From Chitinophagales bacterium (GTDB lineage: Bacteria; Bacteroidota; Bacteroidia; Chitinophagales; Saprospiraceae), in the NCBI GenBank assembly GCA_022360175.1, contig JAKSDI010000253.1:1-51579 (forward strand): DNA of 51,579 nt. Direction: 5' to 3'. A model generated the notes under the pieces. The model had not been told where the DNA came from. It made no database searches and was given only the letters and a program-made list of their open reading frames with translations. Positions 18,229 through 28,446 of this stretch are shown piece after piece (the stretch's first letter is position 1; each line of letters begins with the position of its first letter). Both the position numbers and the translations under genes were made by a program.

Positions 18229-19011
18229 TCATGTCCAATCTTCTATTATTTCCAATCCATCATAGCCGAGAGTAACGTTTTCTGGTAGCAATTCACTTAT
18301 TTTTTCATAAGTCCCCATACGGTGGCTCACATGAGTTATAAATGCTCTTTCAGGTACTATCTTTTCGATAAGTAATAGTGCTTCATTCAAACTGAGATGG
18401 CTATAATGTGGATCACGATGCAATGCATTGATAATTAAAGAACGTGTTCCTTTTATCTGTTTAATTGTTTCATCTGAAAGGGTTTTCACATCTGTGAGAT
18501 AAGTAATTGGCCCAAAACGATAACCTAATATTGGCAAAGGGCCGTGCATTACTTCCACAGGCAAGATATTTATTCCTTCTACTAAAAGAGTCTCTCCCGC
18601 TCCTATTTCTAATAATTGCACCATTGGTGCACCAGGATATTTGTTTTGAGTAACGAATATATATTCAAAACGATGCTCCAATTCTTTTCTCACTCTTGGC
18701 AAGCAGTAAACTGGCATGTCTTTACGTTGGCTAAAATTAAACGGTCGCACATCATCCAGTCCAATGATATGATCATTATGCTCATGAGTCATCAAAATAG
18801 CGTCCAGGTGCTGTACCTTTTTAGTTAACATTTGTTGCCGAAAATCTGGCCCGCAATCAATAGCGATATTTTTCCCCGTATACTGAACCAAAGCGGCCGT
18901 GCGCAAGCGCTTGTCCCTGACATCACTGGAGGTGCATGCTTCACAAGTACATCCTATCACAGGCACTCCCTGAGAAGTCCCCGTACCTAATAATGTTAGT
19001 TTTAATTCGAT
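18229..19011 (-). CDS. PhnP-like metallo-beta-lactamase-fold hydrolase, apparent AUC start
   Basis: About 260 aa. MBL-fold phosphodiesterase-type enzyme: zinc motif THEHNDH, DCGPDF, a late MHGPLPILGYRF and ALHRDPHYSHLS. The Cys-rich loop GCTCEAC is typical of the PhnP-like group in Bacteroidota. The first ATG/GTG/TTG in frame is GTG 18964-18966, but using it would remove the conserved N-terminal strand KLTLLGTGTSQGVPV, which is fully encoded just upstream. Between the in-frame stop of the preceding gene (19024-19026) and that strand the only plausible initiator is ATC at 19009-19011. A non-AUG start (AUC) or a single-base error is inferred. The two genes are 12 bp apart and probably co-transcribed. 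Confidence 0.78.
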   Translation of the reverse strand: MELKLTLLGTGTSQGVPVIGCTCEACTSSDVRDKRLRTAALVQYTGKNIAIDCGPDFRQQMLTKKVQHLDAILMTHEHNDHIIGLDDVRPFNFSQRKDMPVYCLPRVRKELEHRFEYIFVTQNKYPGAPMVQLLEIGAGETLLVEGINILPVEVMHGPLPILGYRFGPITYLTDVKTLSDETIKQIKGTRSLIINALHRDPHYSHLSLNEALLLIEKIVPERAFITHVSHRMGTYEKISELLPENVTLGYDGLEIIEDWT

Positions 19012-19023
19012 GACCTTTGAATT

Positions 19024-19305
19024 TTATTCTTCTTCATCCTTAGATGCTAGTCGGCGGATTTGTTTATAAAATTTTAACGACTTCTCTGAAAGAGCCTCTT
19101 CTTTTACTTCTACATCACTCAATATGTCAAGTAAGCAATTGATCCGCCCTTCTGTATCATAAAACTTATTAATCACTGCAATGTTTCTATCCTCAACAAT
19201 ACAATAACCAGAAGTAAAATTTCCCTTCTCATAGCGGATAGTATAAGAAATCTCTTCAAAAAGAGCCTCCAGTTTTTTCAAACTATATTTGGTATACTTA
19301 AACAT
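19024..19305 (-). CDS. Conserved small hypothetical protein (Bacteroidota)
   Basis: 93 aa from ATG 19303-19305. Begins MFKYTKYSLKKLEALFEEIS and contains YTIRYEKGNFTSGYCIVEDR and VINKFYDTEGRINCLLDILS, a pattern I recognise from uncharacterised Bacteroidota proteins, often beside the PhnP-like hydrolase. No signal peptide or membrane helix; acidic C-terminus. The open frame extends upstream to 19389, but that extension is not family-like, so the internal ATG was chosen. Function unknown. Confidence 0.72.
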   Translation of the reverse strand: MFKYTKYSLKKLEALFEEISYTIRYEKGNFTSGYCIVEDRNIAVINKFYDTEGRINCLLDILSDVEVKEEALSEKSLKFYKQIRRLASKDEEE

Positions 19306-19514
19306 CTTTTGTTCCTGATCAGTCAAAAAATAGACATTCAAATATAGAGCTTTTATGGAAAGAAAAGGAGGTAACTGAATGAAAGGCACTATAGCAAGGC
19401 ATTCTCAAAATAGACTTCCAGTTGTCAGAAAAGAAAGTATTAAGCAGGCACCTTCAATGGCAAATTAGCGTTATTAAATAACAGGTTCTAAAAATAGGCG
19501 ATCACTCCGACACA

Positions 19515-19545
19515 TTGACCCACTAAATAGTTTATGTTACTTTTG
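19515..19545 (+). promoter_or_regulatory. Bacteroidota-type promoter (TTG-N20-TACTTTTG)
   Basis: TTG at 19515-19517 and TACTTTTG at 19538-19545 match the phylum -33/-7 consensus with a 20-nt spacer, 21 nt before the ATG of the small barrel gene. Confidence 0.72.
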
Positions 19546-19566
19546 TTGGAAAATTAAAATAATGCT

Positions 19567-20187
19567 ATGAAATATTTATACTTCGCTTTCTTTTTCCTTT
19601 TTCTGGGAGGACTACAATTGGATGCACAAAATTTCACCCCTGAGCGCCGTTTTGAAGGAGGCCTCATTGCGGGTTTTAATATAACACAGATCGATGGTGA
19701 TCTCTTATATGGGTTTCATAAAATAGGCTTAAATGTAGGAGGTAAAGTAGACGTAGTACTATCAGAACGGTGGCGAGCAGGTATTGAGTTTTTATTTGTT
19801 CAGCACGGTGCCAGCCGTAGCCGCTTAGACAATACAAGTAGTGTCTATGATGATATTAAGTTAAACATGGTTGAGGTTCCCTTGATGGCACATTTCCGAG
19901 ATTGGAAGATGCAAGCTTCTGCTGGTGTTTCATATGGACGAATCTTTAATTCAGAAATTATTGATATCACAGGAGAGGACATTACAGAAACGATTCAACT
20001 TTCTGAAGACGTTTTCTCTATCATTTTAGGTGGTGGATTTCACTTCACAGAAAATTGGTTTTTGGATATTCGCTGGTCGCGATGGCTCAATAACATCCGG
20101 CAAGATGAGATTGTACCTATTCAGGGAGGGGAGTCTGGTAAATTCATCGGAAGATCTATTATTATCAGAGGAATTTATACCTTTTAA
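19567..20187 (+). CDS. Small outer-membrane beta-barrel protein (PorT-like fold)
   Basis: 206 aa. Signal peptide 1-20 (LQLDAQ), then eight or so amphipathic strands beginning FEGGLIAGFNITQIDGD, the usual opening of the OMP_b-brl_2/PorT-like family, and ending SIIIRGIYTF with a terminal Phe. Likely an 8-stranded barrel in the outer membrane; role not identifiable. It has its own good promoter and no close partner gene. Confidence 0.78.
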   Translation: MKYLYFAFFFLFLGGLQLDAQNFTPERRFEGGLIAGFNITQIDGDLLYGFHKIGLNVGGKVDVVLSERWRAGIEFLFVQHGASRSRLDNTSSVYDDIKLNMVEVPLMAHFRDWKMQASAGVSYGRIFNSEIIDITGEDITETIQLSEDVFSIILGGGFHFTENWFLDIRWSRWLNNIRQDEIVPIQGGESGKFIGRSIIIRGIYTF

Positions 20188-20217
20188 AGCCTATTAGGTA
20201 TTCTTATCCATCTATAC

Positions 20218-20225
20218 TATCTTTG
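20218..20225 (+). promoter_or_regulatory. -7 box (TATCTTTG) upstream of the SSS symporter
   Basis: Exact TAnnTTTG match, 126 nt before the ATG at 20351. The -33 position shows only TTA (20194-20196, spacer 21), so moderate support; it implies a leader of roughly 120 nt. Confidence 0.42.
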
Positions 20226-20350
20226 CCAGACTTAATTTCCGGGAAACATCCCAAGAACAAGAGATCAAGCAGTGCAACCATAAATAAAACCATTTATACG
20301 TCACAGGTTTCTCTGCCCCGGAGCGGCTTATTAGAAAAGCAGGGACAACT

Positions 20351-21832
20351 ATGTTAAACCACCTGACTCCTCTCATATTACTTGGTATCGTAGCAGGCTA
20401 TTTCCTGCTATTAATTATCATATCACACTTTACCAGCCGCAGTGCCGGCAATGAAGATTTTTTTCTGGCAGGAAGGAAATCTCCCTGGCTGCTCGTAGCT
20501 ATTGGTATGATAGGTGCCTCTCTTTCAGGTGTAACTTTCATTTCCATTCCGGGGGTAGTTGGTGCAGGAGGCAACAATCAGGCGTTTTCTTATATGCAAA
20601 TGGTTTTTGGCTATCTGGTGGGTTATCTTGTTATCGCCCATGTGTTGATGCCTTTATACTATCGCCTCCAACTCACCTCTATATATACTTACCTGGAAGA
20701 ACGCTTTGGAAAAGAAGCCTATAAAACAGGAGCTGCTTATTTTTTATTATCGCGTACGATTGGAGCCGCATTTCGCCTATATTTAGTAGCCATTGTTTTA
20801 CAACAATTTATAATGGCTCCCCTAGGCCTTCCTTTTGCACTCACCGTTGCTATTACTATTTTACTTATCTGGATATATACTTTCCGGGGAGGTATCAACA
20901 CCATTGTATGGACTGATACGCTTCAAACTTTTTTTATGTTAGCAGCCGTTGTGCTTACCATTTTTTCAATTGGTAAAGCAATGGAAACGAACCTGGCAGG
21001 TATGATCGACATGATCCGTGCTAGTGATTACAGCCAGCTTTTCTTTTTCGAAGGAGGCTGGAATGATCCCAATAACTTTTTCAAACAAGTAATTAGTGGT
21101 GCTCTTATCACAATAGTAATGACAGGCCTAGACCAGGATATGATGCAAAAAAACCTGAGCTGCCCTTCCATCGGAGATGCACAGAAAAACATGTATGCTT
21201 TTAGTATTATTTTGGTAATTGCCAATGTTTTATTCCTTTCATTAGGAGCACTCCTTTATATTTATGCGTCTAATATAGGATTGGCTATACCTGAAAAAAC
21301 CGATCAACTATATCCCACCATTGCGCTGTATCATCTTTCACCACTAGTAGGTGTATTTTTTGTATTAGGCCTGATTGCAGCGGCCTATTCCAGTGCCGAT
21401 TCTGCATTGACCGCACTTACGACCTCCTTTTGTGTAGATTTTCTCGATTTCGAAAAACGAGAAGATTCAGAAGAAGAAAAGAAAAAGACTCGTTGGTTAG
21501 TACATATCGCCTTTTCTGTCCTGCTATTCATCATTATCATTGGTTTTAATGCCATGAATAATGATGCTGTTATTAGCCAACTTTTTAAAGCTGCAGGTTA
21601 TACCTATGGCCCCCTACTTGGTTTGTTTGCATTTGGTATGCTAACCAAAAGAAAATTGCGTAGCAATCTCATCATACCGATATGTATTGCTGCTCCTATT
21701 CTTTCCTATGTCATTAATGCCAATTCTGCTGTCTGGTTATACGGCTTTGAGTTTGGTTTCTTGATTATTGCTCTAAACGGAGCCCTGACATTCCTTGGCT
21801 TGTGGAGTATTTCAGAGGAGGGTTTGGAGTAA
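20351..21832 (+). CDS. Sodium:solute symporter (SSS family)
   Basis: 493 aa with about 13 hydrophobic helices. The motif GNEDFFLAGRKSPWLLVAIGMIGASLSGVTF (read in parts: NEDFFLAGR, then MIGASLSGVTFI) is the SSS family start. FRGGINTIVWTDTLQTFFM and GLDQDMMQKNLSC are the central family blocks, and AAAYSSADSALTALTTSF is the late Na2-site helix. Imports a solute with Na+; substrate not predictable here. A cytosolic charged loop (FEKREDSEEEKKKT) precedes the last four helices. Confidence 0.93.
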   Translation: MLNHLTPLILLGIVAGYFLLLIIISHFTSRSAGNEDFFLAGRKSPWLLVAIGMIGASLSGVTFISIPGVVGAGGNNQAFSYMQMVFGYLVGYLVIAHVLMPLYYRLQLTSIYTYLEERFGKEAYKTGAAYFLLSRTIGAAFRLYLVAIVLQQFIMAPLGLPFALTVAITILLIWIYTFRGGINTIVWTDTLQTFFMLAAVVLTIFSIGKAMETNLAGMIDMIRASDYSQLFFFEGGWNDPNNFFKQVISGALITIVMTGLDQDMMQKNLSCPSIGDAQKNMYAFSIILVIANVLFLSLGALLYIYASNIGLAIPEKTDQLYPTIALYHLSPLVGVFFVLGLIAAAYSSADSALTALTTSFCVDFLDFEKREDSEEEKKKTRWLVHIAFSVLLFIIIIGFNAMNNDAVISQLFKAAGYTYGPLLGLFAFGMLTKRKLRSNLIIPICIAAPILSYVINANSAVWLYGFEFGFLIIALNGALTFLGLWSISEEGLE

Positions 21833-21859
21833 TTTAAATATAATCTACAACATTTTTCA

Positions 21860-21867
21860 TACCTTTG
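21860..21867 (+). promoter_or_regulatory. -7 box (TACCTTTG) of fabH
   Basis: Exact TAnnTTTG match 29 nt before the fabH ATG; no TTG at the -33 distance. Confidence 0.5.
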
Positions 21868-21896
21868 GCGGCGATTTTTAGTCCTTATTGATATAA

Positions 21897-22898
21897 ATGA
21901 CTATGCCAACAACAAGAGCTGCTATCACCGGCGTACATGCTTATGTACCCGAAGACGTTATAACCAATGCCGATCTTGAAAAATTGGTTGACACCAACGA
22001 CGAATGGATCAGAACCCGTACCGGCATTGAAAAAAGACACATCCTAAAAGGAGAAGGAAGAGGGACTTCTGTAATGGGAATTGAGGCGGTAAAAGGCCTG
22101 CTGGAAAAAACCAATACAGATCCTTCTGAAATAGAGTTAGTAATCTGTGCTACGGTTACTGCTGATATGCAATTTCCAGACACTGCTAATATTATAGCAG
22201 ATGAAGTAGGTATCAAAAATGCTTTTTGCTATGATATCAATGCTGCTTGTTCTGGTTTTATCTATGCCCTTACTACTGCTGCACGCTTTATAGAAGCCGG
22301 TGCCCATAAAAAAGTCATAGTAGTGGGTGCAGATAAAATGTCTTCTATTGTAGATTATACAGATCGTTCTACTTGTATCATTTTTGGTGATGGTGCAGGT
22401 GCAGTACTACTCGAAGCCAGCGAAGAAGGTAATGGAATAGTAGATGCTCTACTAAAAAGTGATGGCGCAGGTAGAGTTTACTTGCACCAAAAAGCTGGAG
22501 GTTCTGCTTATCCGGCAACAGCAGATACGGTTCAACGCAGAGAACATTTTGTATACCAAAATGGAAGGCCTGTATTCAAAGCCGCTGTATCAGGAATGGC
22601 GGATGTTGTTGGCAAAGTAATTGAGCGCAATGATATTTCAGCAGATGACGTAGCATGGCTAGTGCCACACCAGGCCAATCGCCGAATTATCGAATCTGTA
22701 GCCAATATGCTTGACTTTCCAATGGAAAAGGTAATGGTCAACATCCATAAATATGGAAATACTACCGCCGCAACTATTCCTTTATGCTTATGGGAATGGG
22801 AAGATCAGATGAAAAAAGGAGACAACGTTATCCTGACTGCTTTTGGCGGTGGTTTCACCTGGGGAGCTGTGTATTTGAAATGGGCGTACGGAGAGTAG
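21897..22898 (+). CDS. fabH: Beta-ketoacyl-ACP synthase III
   Basis: 333 aa. Starts fatty-acid synthesis by condensing an acyl-CoA with malonyl-ACP. Catalytic Cys is in DINAACSGF (about residue 118), His in LVPHQANRR and Asn in [12 protein letters not shown]. The substrate-entry Trp/Arg block [15 protein letters not shown] is present. Normal family length. It leads a functional block with efp, accB and accC, although a promoter in front of efp suggests separate transcription. A second ATG six bases in (21903) is an equally good start. Confidence 0.95.
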   Translation: MTMPTTRAAITGVHAYVPEDVITNADLEKLVDTNDEWIRTRTGIEKRHILKGEGRGTSVMGIEAVKGLLEKTNTDPSEIELVICATVTADMQFPDTANIIADEVGIKNAFCYDINAACSGFIYALTTAARFIEAGAHKKVIVVGADKMSSIVDYTDRSTCIIFGDGAGAVLLEASEEGNGIVDALLKSDGAGRVYLHQKAGGSAYPATADTVQRREHFVYQNGRPVFKAAVSGMADVVGKVIERNDISADDVAWLVPHQANRRIIESVANMLDFPMEKVMVNIHKYGNTTAATIPLCLWEWEDQMKKGDNVILTAFGGGFTWGAVYLKWAYGE

Positions 22899-23106
22899 TA
22901 ATAGTAATGTGGTGATATAAAAGAAAAAAGAAGGGCCAGTGAAATGGTAAATCAGGCTAACCTTACTTATCCATTTCACCAGGAATGAAGTAATTGAAAG
23001 TTCTCATTTTTGAACTCTAGATTGCGAACTTAACCCTAAATACTATAAAGTAAAATAAGCCCCATATAGCAAACTGGATACTAAGTGTTGAACACTGTAG
23101 CCGGAA

Positions 23107-23136
23107 TTGGGAAACTATGGTTTTTTCCTATCTTTG
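23107..23136 (+). promoter_or_regulatory. Bacteroidota-type promoter of efp (TTG-N19-TATCTTTG)
   Basis: TTG 23107-23109 and TATCTTTG 23129-23136 with a 19-nt spacer, 48 nt before the efp ATG. Best-matching promoter in the window, suited to a highly expressed operon. Confidence 0.78.
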
Positions 23137-23184
23137 CAGGGCAATTTTTTCAAATTCGTTTATTAATTATATTGCAGATAATCA

Positions 23185-23751
23185 ATGGCAACGACATCAG
23201 ATATTCGTAAGGGCATGTGCCTGGAACATAATAATGATACGTTTATCATTACTGAGTTCCAGCATGTTAAGCCTGGGAAGGGTAACGCATTTGTTCGTAC
23301 CAAATTGAAAAGCCTAACATCAGGGCGTGTTCTTGACAACACCTTTCCTGCTGGGCACAAAATCAAAGAAGTACGAGTTGAGCGCCGCAAATTTCAATTC
23401 CTTTACAGTGACGAGATGGGTTATCACTTCATGAATAATGAAACCTATGATCAGGTAGCATTACAAAATGATTTGATCGACACACCAGATTTGATGAAAG
23501 AAGGAATGGAAGTGGATATTCTTTATCATGCAGAAAAAGAAATTCCACTTACTATGGAAATGCCTCAATACCTTATAGTAGAAATAACATATACAGAACC
23601 AGGTGTTAGAGGAGATACTGCAACTAATGTGACTAAACCTGCTAAAATTGAAACAGGTGCTGAAGTAAAAGTTCCTCTTTTCATTAATCAAGGAGACAAG
23701 ATTAAAGTGGATACTGCTACAGGATCTTATATGGAACGCGTAAAACAATAA
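23185..23751 (+). CDS. efp: Translation elongation factor P
   Basis: 188 aa. Rescues ribosomes stalled on proline runs. KOW-like domain I carries the loop HVKPGKGNAFVR with the Lys (about residue 32) at the tip that is post-translationally modified in many species. OB domains II and III follow; the signature GVRGDTATNVTKPAKIETGA is intact. No epmA/epmB-like modifier is seen in this window. Six bases separate it from accB, indicating one transcript efp-accB-accC. Confidence 0.97.
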   Translation: MATTSDIRKGMCLEHNNDTFIITEFQHVKPGKGNAFVRTKLKSLTSGRVLDNTFPAGHKIKEVRVERRKFQFLYSDEMGYHFMNNETYDQVALQNDLIDTPDLMKEGMEVDILYHAEKEIPLTMEMPQYLIVEITYTEPGVRGDTATNVTKPAKIETGAEVKVPLFINQGDKIKVDTATGSYMERVKQ

Positions 23752-23757
23752 CCACCT

Positions 23758-24294
23758 ATGACATTTAAGGAAATACAAGACCTGGTCAAGCTCATCAATA
23801 AATCTAACCTGACCGAGTTCAAGATGAAGGATGGTGAATTTGAGCTTTCCATTCGCACTAATAAATACAAGAAGAATCAATATAAGGAGGCCATCGCGCC
23901 AGCAGCTTCTACACAAGCTCCTTCTATTATACAGGTGCCATCTGTTCAGCCTGCCTTCCCTCAAACACCTCCACCAGCAGCTCCTGCTCCTGTTGCAGAG
24001 GCTCCTGCTAGTACAGGAGGCAGTAAGGAAAGTACAGCTGATACGTCCAATTATATAGAGGTAAAAGCCCCTATAGTTGGTACATTCTACCGTTCGGCAT
24101 CTCCTGAAAAGCCACCTTATGTAAAAGTCGGTGACACCATTGAGGCAGGACAAGTAGTATGTATTATTGAAGCTATGAAACTGTTCAATGAAATTGAAAC
24201 AGAAGTAAGTGGAAAGGTAGTGAAAGTAATGATAGAAGATGCTCAGCCTGTAGAATACGATCAGGTGCTGTTCTTAGTAGATCCTAACGGATAG
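23758..24294 (+). CDS. accB: Acetyl-CoA carboxylase biotin carboxyl carrier protein
   Basis: 178 aa. N-terminal helix region ([20 protein letters not shown]), a flexible Ala/Pro/Gln-rich linker (about residues 45-90) and the biotinyl domain with the biotinylated Lys in [10 protein letters not shown]. The thumb [16 protein letters not shown] is present. Works with AccC and the carboxyltransferase AccA/AccD to make malonyl-CoA; accA and accD are not in the window. Lies between efp and accC. Confidence 0.96.
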   Translation: MTFKEIQDLVKLINKSNLTEFKMKDGEFELSIRTNKYKKNQYKEAIAPAASTQAPSIIQVPSVQPAFPQTPPPAAPAPVAEAPASTGGSKESTADTSNYIEVKAPIVGTFYRSASPEKPPYVKVGDTIEAGQVVCIIEAMKLFNEIETEVSGKVVKVMIEDAQPVEYDQVLFLVDPNG

Positions 24295-24391
24295 GATACA
24301 CTGATTGCGTCCACTTACCTTCTTAACTATTGTCAGGAGATAGGCTATCGATAATAGCAGCTTATCTCTCTTCATCCAATAGATTACACCT

Positions 24392-25732
<1,341 letters not shown>

Positions 25733-25744
25733 ACTATGCGCGGC

Positions 25745-26401
25745 ATGAAAACTTTCGTCCATGTATTTATTTTCCTAATGGCGCTAAGCCTGATTGCTTG
25801 CAATTCAACAAGCGATTCCTCTACAGAAGACGCATCGACAGCTGCCGATTCTGTTAATGTAGAAGAAACTGCAACTGTTGAATCAGAGCCTAGCAAACCA
25901 GCATTAAGGCGCGGGCAAAACGTACCATTTGAGGAAACCCTCAAGGATGGCAATATATCCTTCACTGTTTCTTCTCCTAATGTGGATATAAATACGCTGG
26001 TTATCTTCTCTAAAGGCCTGGAAGTTCGCAATGATACCTTCCAAATAGAGATAGAAGGGATAGTAAATAAAGCAGAAATTGCCGATATCAATCAGGATGG
26101 ATATCCTGAAGTATACGTTTTCACACAGCAAAAAGAAGCAGAAGAAAAAGGGAATGTATATGTGTTCACTTCCTATAGGAATCGTTCATATGGACAAGCT
26201 TTTCTGCGCGAGCAGCCTAGGGCGAACAACCTAAATGCAGAGGCTATTACTACAGATAAATACGATCTGGAAAATGGCCAATTAGTTCGCAAAATTGGTA
26301 GCTCCTCAGAAGGAGATCAAGTTAACAACAACCAACGCCAGACTATTATATATACATTAAAAGCGGGAGAAGCTTCCTACCAGTTGCTTCCTCAACAGTA
26401 A
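25745..26401 (+). CDS. Lipoprotein, possible PliI-like lysozyme-inhibitor fold
   Basis: 218 aa. Lipoprotein signal with lipobox LIAC (Cys about residue 19 from ATG 25745), then a Ser/Thr/Glu-rich spacer. The globular part contains VDINTLVIFSKGLEVRND, then IADINQDGYPEVYVFTQQ and a terminal QTIIYTLKAGEASYQLLP. This arrangement, an Asp-rich DxNxDGxPE turn and a YxLxxGEA end, resembles Bacteroidota proteins annotated as PliI-type inhibitors of I-type lysozyme; that assignment is from memory and tentative. ATG 25736 is an alternative start. It may be co-transcribed with accC (gap 3-12 bp). Followed by a large hairpin. Confidence 0.6.
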   Translation: MKTFVHVFIFLMALSLIACNSTSDSSTEDASTAADSVNVEETATVESEPSKPALRRGQNVPFEETLKDGNISFTVSSPNVDINTLVIFSKGLEVRNDTFQIEIEGIVNKAEIADINQDGYPEVYVFTQQKEAEEKGNVYVFTSYRNRSYGQAFLREQPRANNLNAEAITTDKYDLENGQLVRKIGSSSEGDQVNNNQRQTIIYTLKAGEASYQLLPQQ

Positions 26402-26434
26402 TCGAAATAGTCAATATTACACAATCATACTCCC

Positions 26435-26500
26435 AAACGGATGGGTGATGGAGCAGTTTGTCAAAAGACAATATACTTTCCATCATTCATCCGTTTTAAT
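26435..26500 (+). terminator. Long branched hairpin terminator after the lipoprotein gene
   Basis: AAACGGATG..TGATGGA (26435-26452) pairs with TCCATCA..CATCCGTTT (26479-26495) apart from a 2-nt internal mismatch. Inside the loop a second stem TTGTC-AAAA-GACAA forms. A T/A-rich tail follows. Confidence 0.72.
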
Positions 26501-26613
26501 TTTAAACATGTTCTTAAGTAAGTAGTCAATTCATTGGCAAAGCAATCTTACAAAGTACACCGTTGGCAAAACGCCCACCCTTTGATTAAAATATCCTTCT
26601 TTGAAAGAATATT

Positions 26614-28443
26614 ATGAGTAAATCTAACAATAGCTTCTGGAGGCTCTTGGGTTATCTCCGGAATTATAAACCAAATGTAACCTTAGGAATTATTAGCAAT
26701 ATTCTGACAGCCATATTCACAGCTATCAGCATTCCTTTGCTCGTACCTTTTCTGGAGATTTTATTCAATAGAAGAGAAGCTGTTTTGGAAAAGCCTGAAT
26801 TTGCTATGGATATTGAAAGCCTTACCAACTCCTTTAATTATTATCTCAGCCAAATGGTTTTGGATCGAGGCCCTGAAGCAGGCTTGGTATTCGTATGTTT
26901 TGCCATATTAATTACCTTTTTCTTAAAGAACCTTTTCCGCTACCTTTCGCTTTTTTTCATGGCTCCCGTGCGTAATGGCATTATTCGTGACCTCCGACAG
27001 CAACTATTTCACAAATCAATCAATCTGCCTCTCTCCTATTTCTCTGAAGAACGAAAGGGAGATATTATGTCAAGGCTGACAGCAGATGTACAGGAAGTGG
27101 AATGGAGCATACTCAACGTTCTGGAAGCTGTATTTAGAGAGCCATTAATCATCATTGGAGCATTGACCTTTATGTTATACGTCAGCCCTTCACTTACTAT
27201 TTTTGTTTTTGTACTTATGATTTTCACCGGTGTAGTGATTGGGGGGATAGGCCGCTCTTTGAAAAAAAGCTCTAAGCTGGTACAGGAAAAACTAGGAAAC
27301 CTGGTAGCATTAGTAGAAGAGGCATTAGGCGGGCTACGTATCATCAAGGGGTTTAATGCCGAGCAATATCAGGAATCAAAATTTAGTAAAGAAAATAATG
27401 AATACCGCTGGATACTCACACGTTTGTTATGGCGCCGCGACCTCGCATCTCCTCTTTCTGAGTTTCTTGGTATAGCAACCGTATCCGTCCTTTTGTGGTA
27501 TGGTTCTAAGCAAGTCTTTTCAGGCACAATGGAAGCAGAAACCTTTCTTACCTTCATTTTTGCTTTTTACAATGTAATAGACCCTGCCAAAAAACTATCC
27601 AAAGCCGTTTATAATATTCAAAAAGGTATAGGAGCCTTGCAACGTGTAGAGCGAATACTAGATGCTCCAATGCTTATGGCAGATAAAACAAATGCCAAAA
27701 CGATTACTTCCTTTAATCACGCGATCGAATATCGGGACCTTGGCTTTGCTTATCGCGAAATAGATGGCCCTGTATTAAGCGATATCAATCTCAAAATTGA
27801 AAAGGGTAAATTGGTTGCCCTTGTAGGTGCTTCAGGAGCTGGCAAATCTACACTGGCCGACCTACTTCCAAGGTTTTATGATGCTAGCCAGGGAGGTATC
27901 TATATAGATGGTATTGATATTCGGGACTACAAGTTAAAAGATTTACGATCACTTATGGGCATCGTTTCACAGGAAGCCATTTTGTTCAATGATTCTATTT
28001 ATAATAATATCGTATTTGGAATAGAAGATGTCAAACAGGAGGATGTGGAAAATGCAGCCCGAATTGCTAATGCCCACGATTTTATCATGGATACTGAAAA
28101 TGGTTACCAAACAAATATTGGTGACCGTGGAAATAAGCTCAGCGGCGGCCAGCGTCAACGTTTGACCATTGCACGTGCGATCCTCAAGAACCCTCCTATT
28201 CTCATTTTGGATGAAGCAACCTCTGCACTAGATTCCGAGTCAGAAAAATTGGTTCAGGAAGCATTAATAAAACTCATGTCAGAGCGTACCTCGATTGTTA
28301 TCGCCCATCGTTTATCTACGATTCAGCATGCAGATGAAATTATCGTAATGCGGGAAGGCAAAATAGCAGAAAGAGGCTCCCATCAACAACTATTAGAAAA
28401 AGGTGGAGAATATGAGAAACTGGTAGCCCTTCAAACGGTTTAA
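26614..28443 (+). CDS. MsbA-type ABC exporter (fused TMD-NBD)
   Basis: 609 aa half-transporter working as a homodimer. Six-helix transmembrane domain (about 1-330) with the coupling segment LSYFSEERKGDIMSRLTADV. The nucleotide-binding domain has Walker A GASGAGKSTL, Q-loop VSQEAILFN, signature LSGGQRQR, Walker B ILILDEATSALD and H-loop IAHRLST. Closest in style to lipid A/lipid flippases of the MsbA group; substrate unproven. Convergent with a universal stress gene, only 3 bp between stops. Confidence 0.93.
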   Translation: MSKSNNSFWRLLGYLRNYKPNVTLGIISNILTAIFTAISIPLLVPFLEILFNRREAVLEKPEFAMDIESLTNSFNYYLSQMVLDRGPEAGLVFVCFAILITFFLKNLFRYLSLFFMAPVRNGIIRDLRQQLFHKSINLPLSYFSEERKGDIMSRLTADVQEVEWSILNVLEAVFREPLIIIGALTFMLYVSPSLTIFVFVLMIFTGVVIGGIGRSLKKSSKLVQEKLGNLVALVEEALGGLRIIKGFNAEQYQESKFSKENNEYRWILTRLLWRRDLASPLSEFLGIATVSVLLWYGSKQVFSGTMEAETFLTFIFAFYNVIDPAKKLSKAVYNIQKGIGALQRVERILDAPMLMADKTNAKTITSFNHAIEYRDLGFAYREIDGPVLSDINLKIEKGKLVALVGASGAGKSTLADLLPRFYDASQGGIYIDGIDIRDYKLKDLRSLMGIVSQEAILFNDSIYNNIVFGIEDVKQEDVENAARIANAHDFIMDTENGYQTNIGDRGNKLSGGQRQRLTIARAILKNPPILILDEATSALDSESEKLVQEALIKLMSERTSIVIAHRLSTIQHADEIIVMREGKIAERGSHQQLLEKGGEYEKLVALQTV

Positions 28444-28446
28444 GAA

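Noticed and set aside
22939-22979. Terminator after fabH (GTGAAATGG/CCATTTCAC)
   Set aside because: Only 9 bp with a 23-nt loop and no T tail; too weak to list.
23461-24153. 230-codon minus-strand frame over efp and accB, rich in Cys/Arg
   Set aside because: Antisense shadow of two unmistakable essential genes; no start context or family resemblance.
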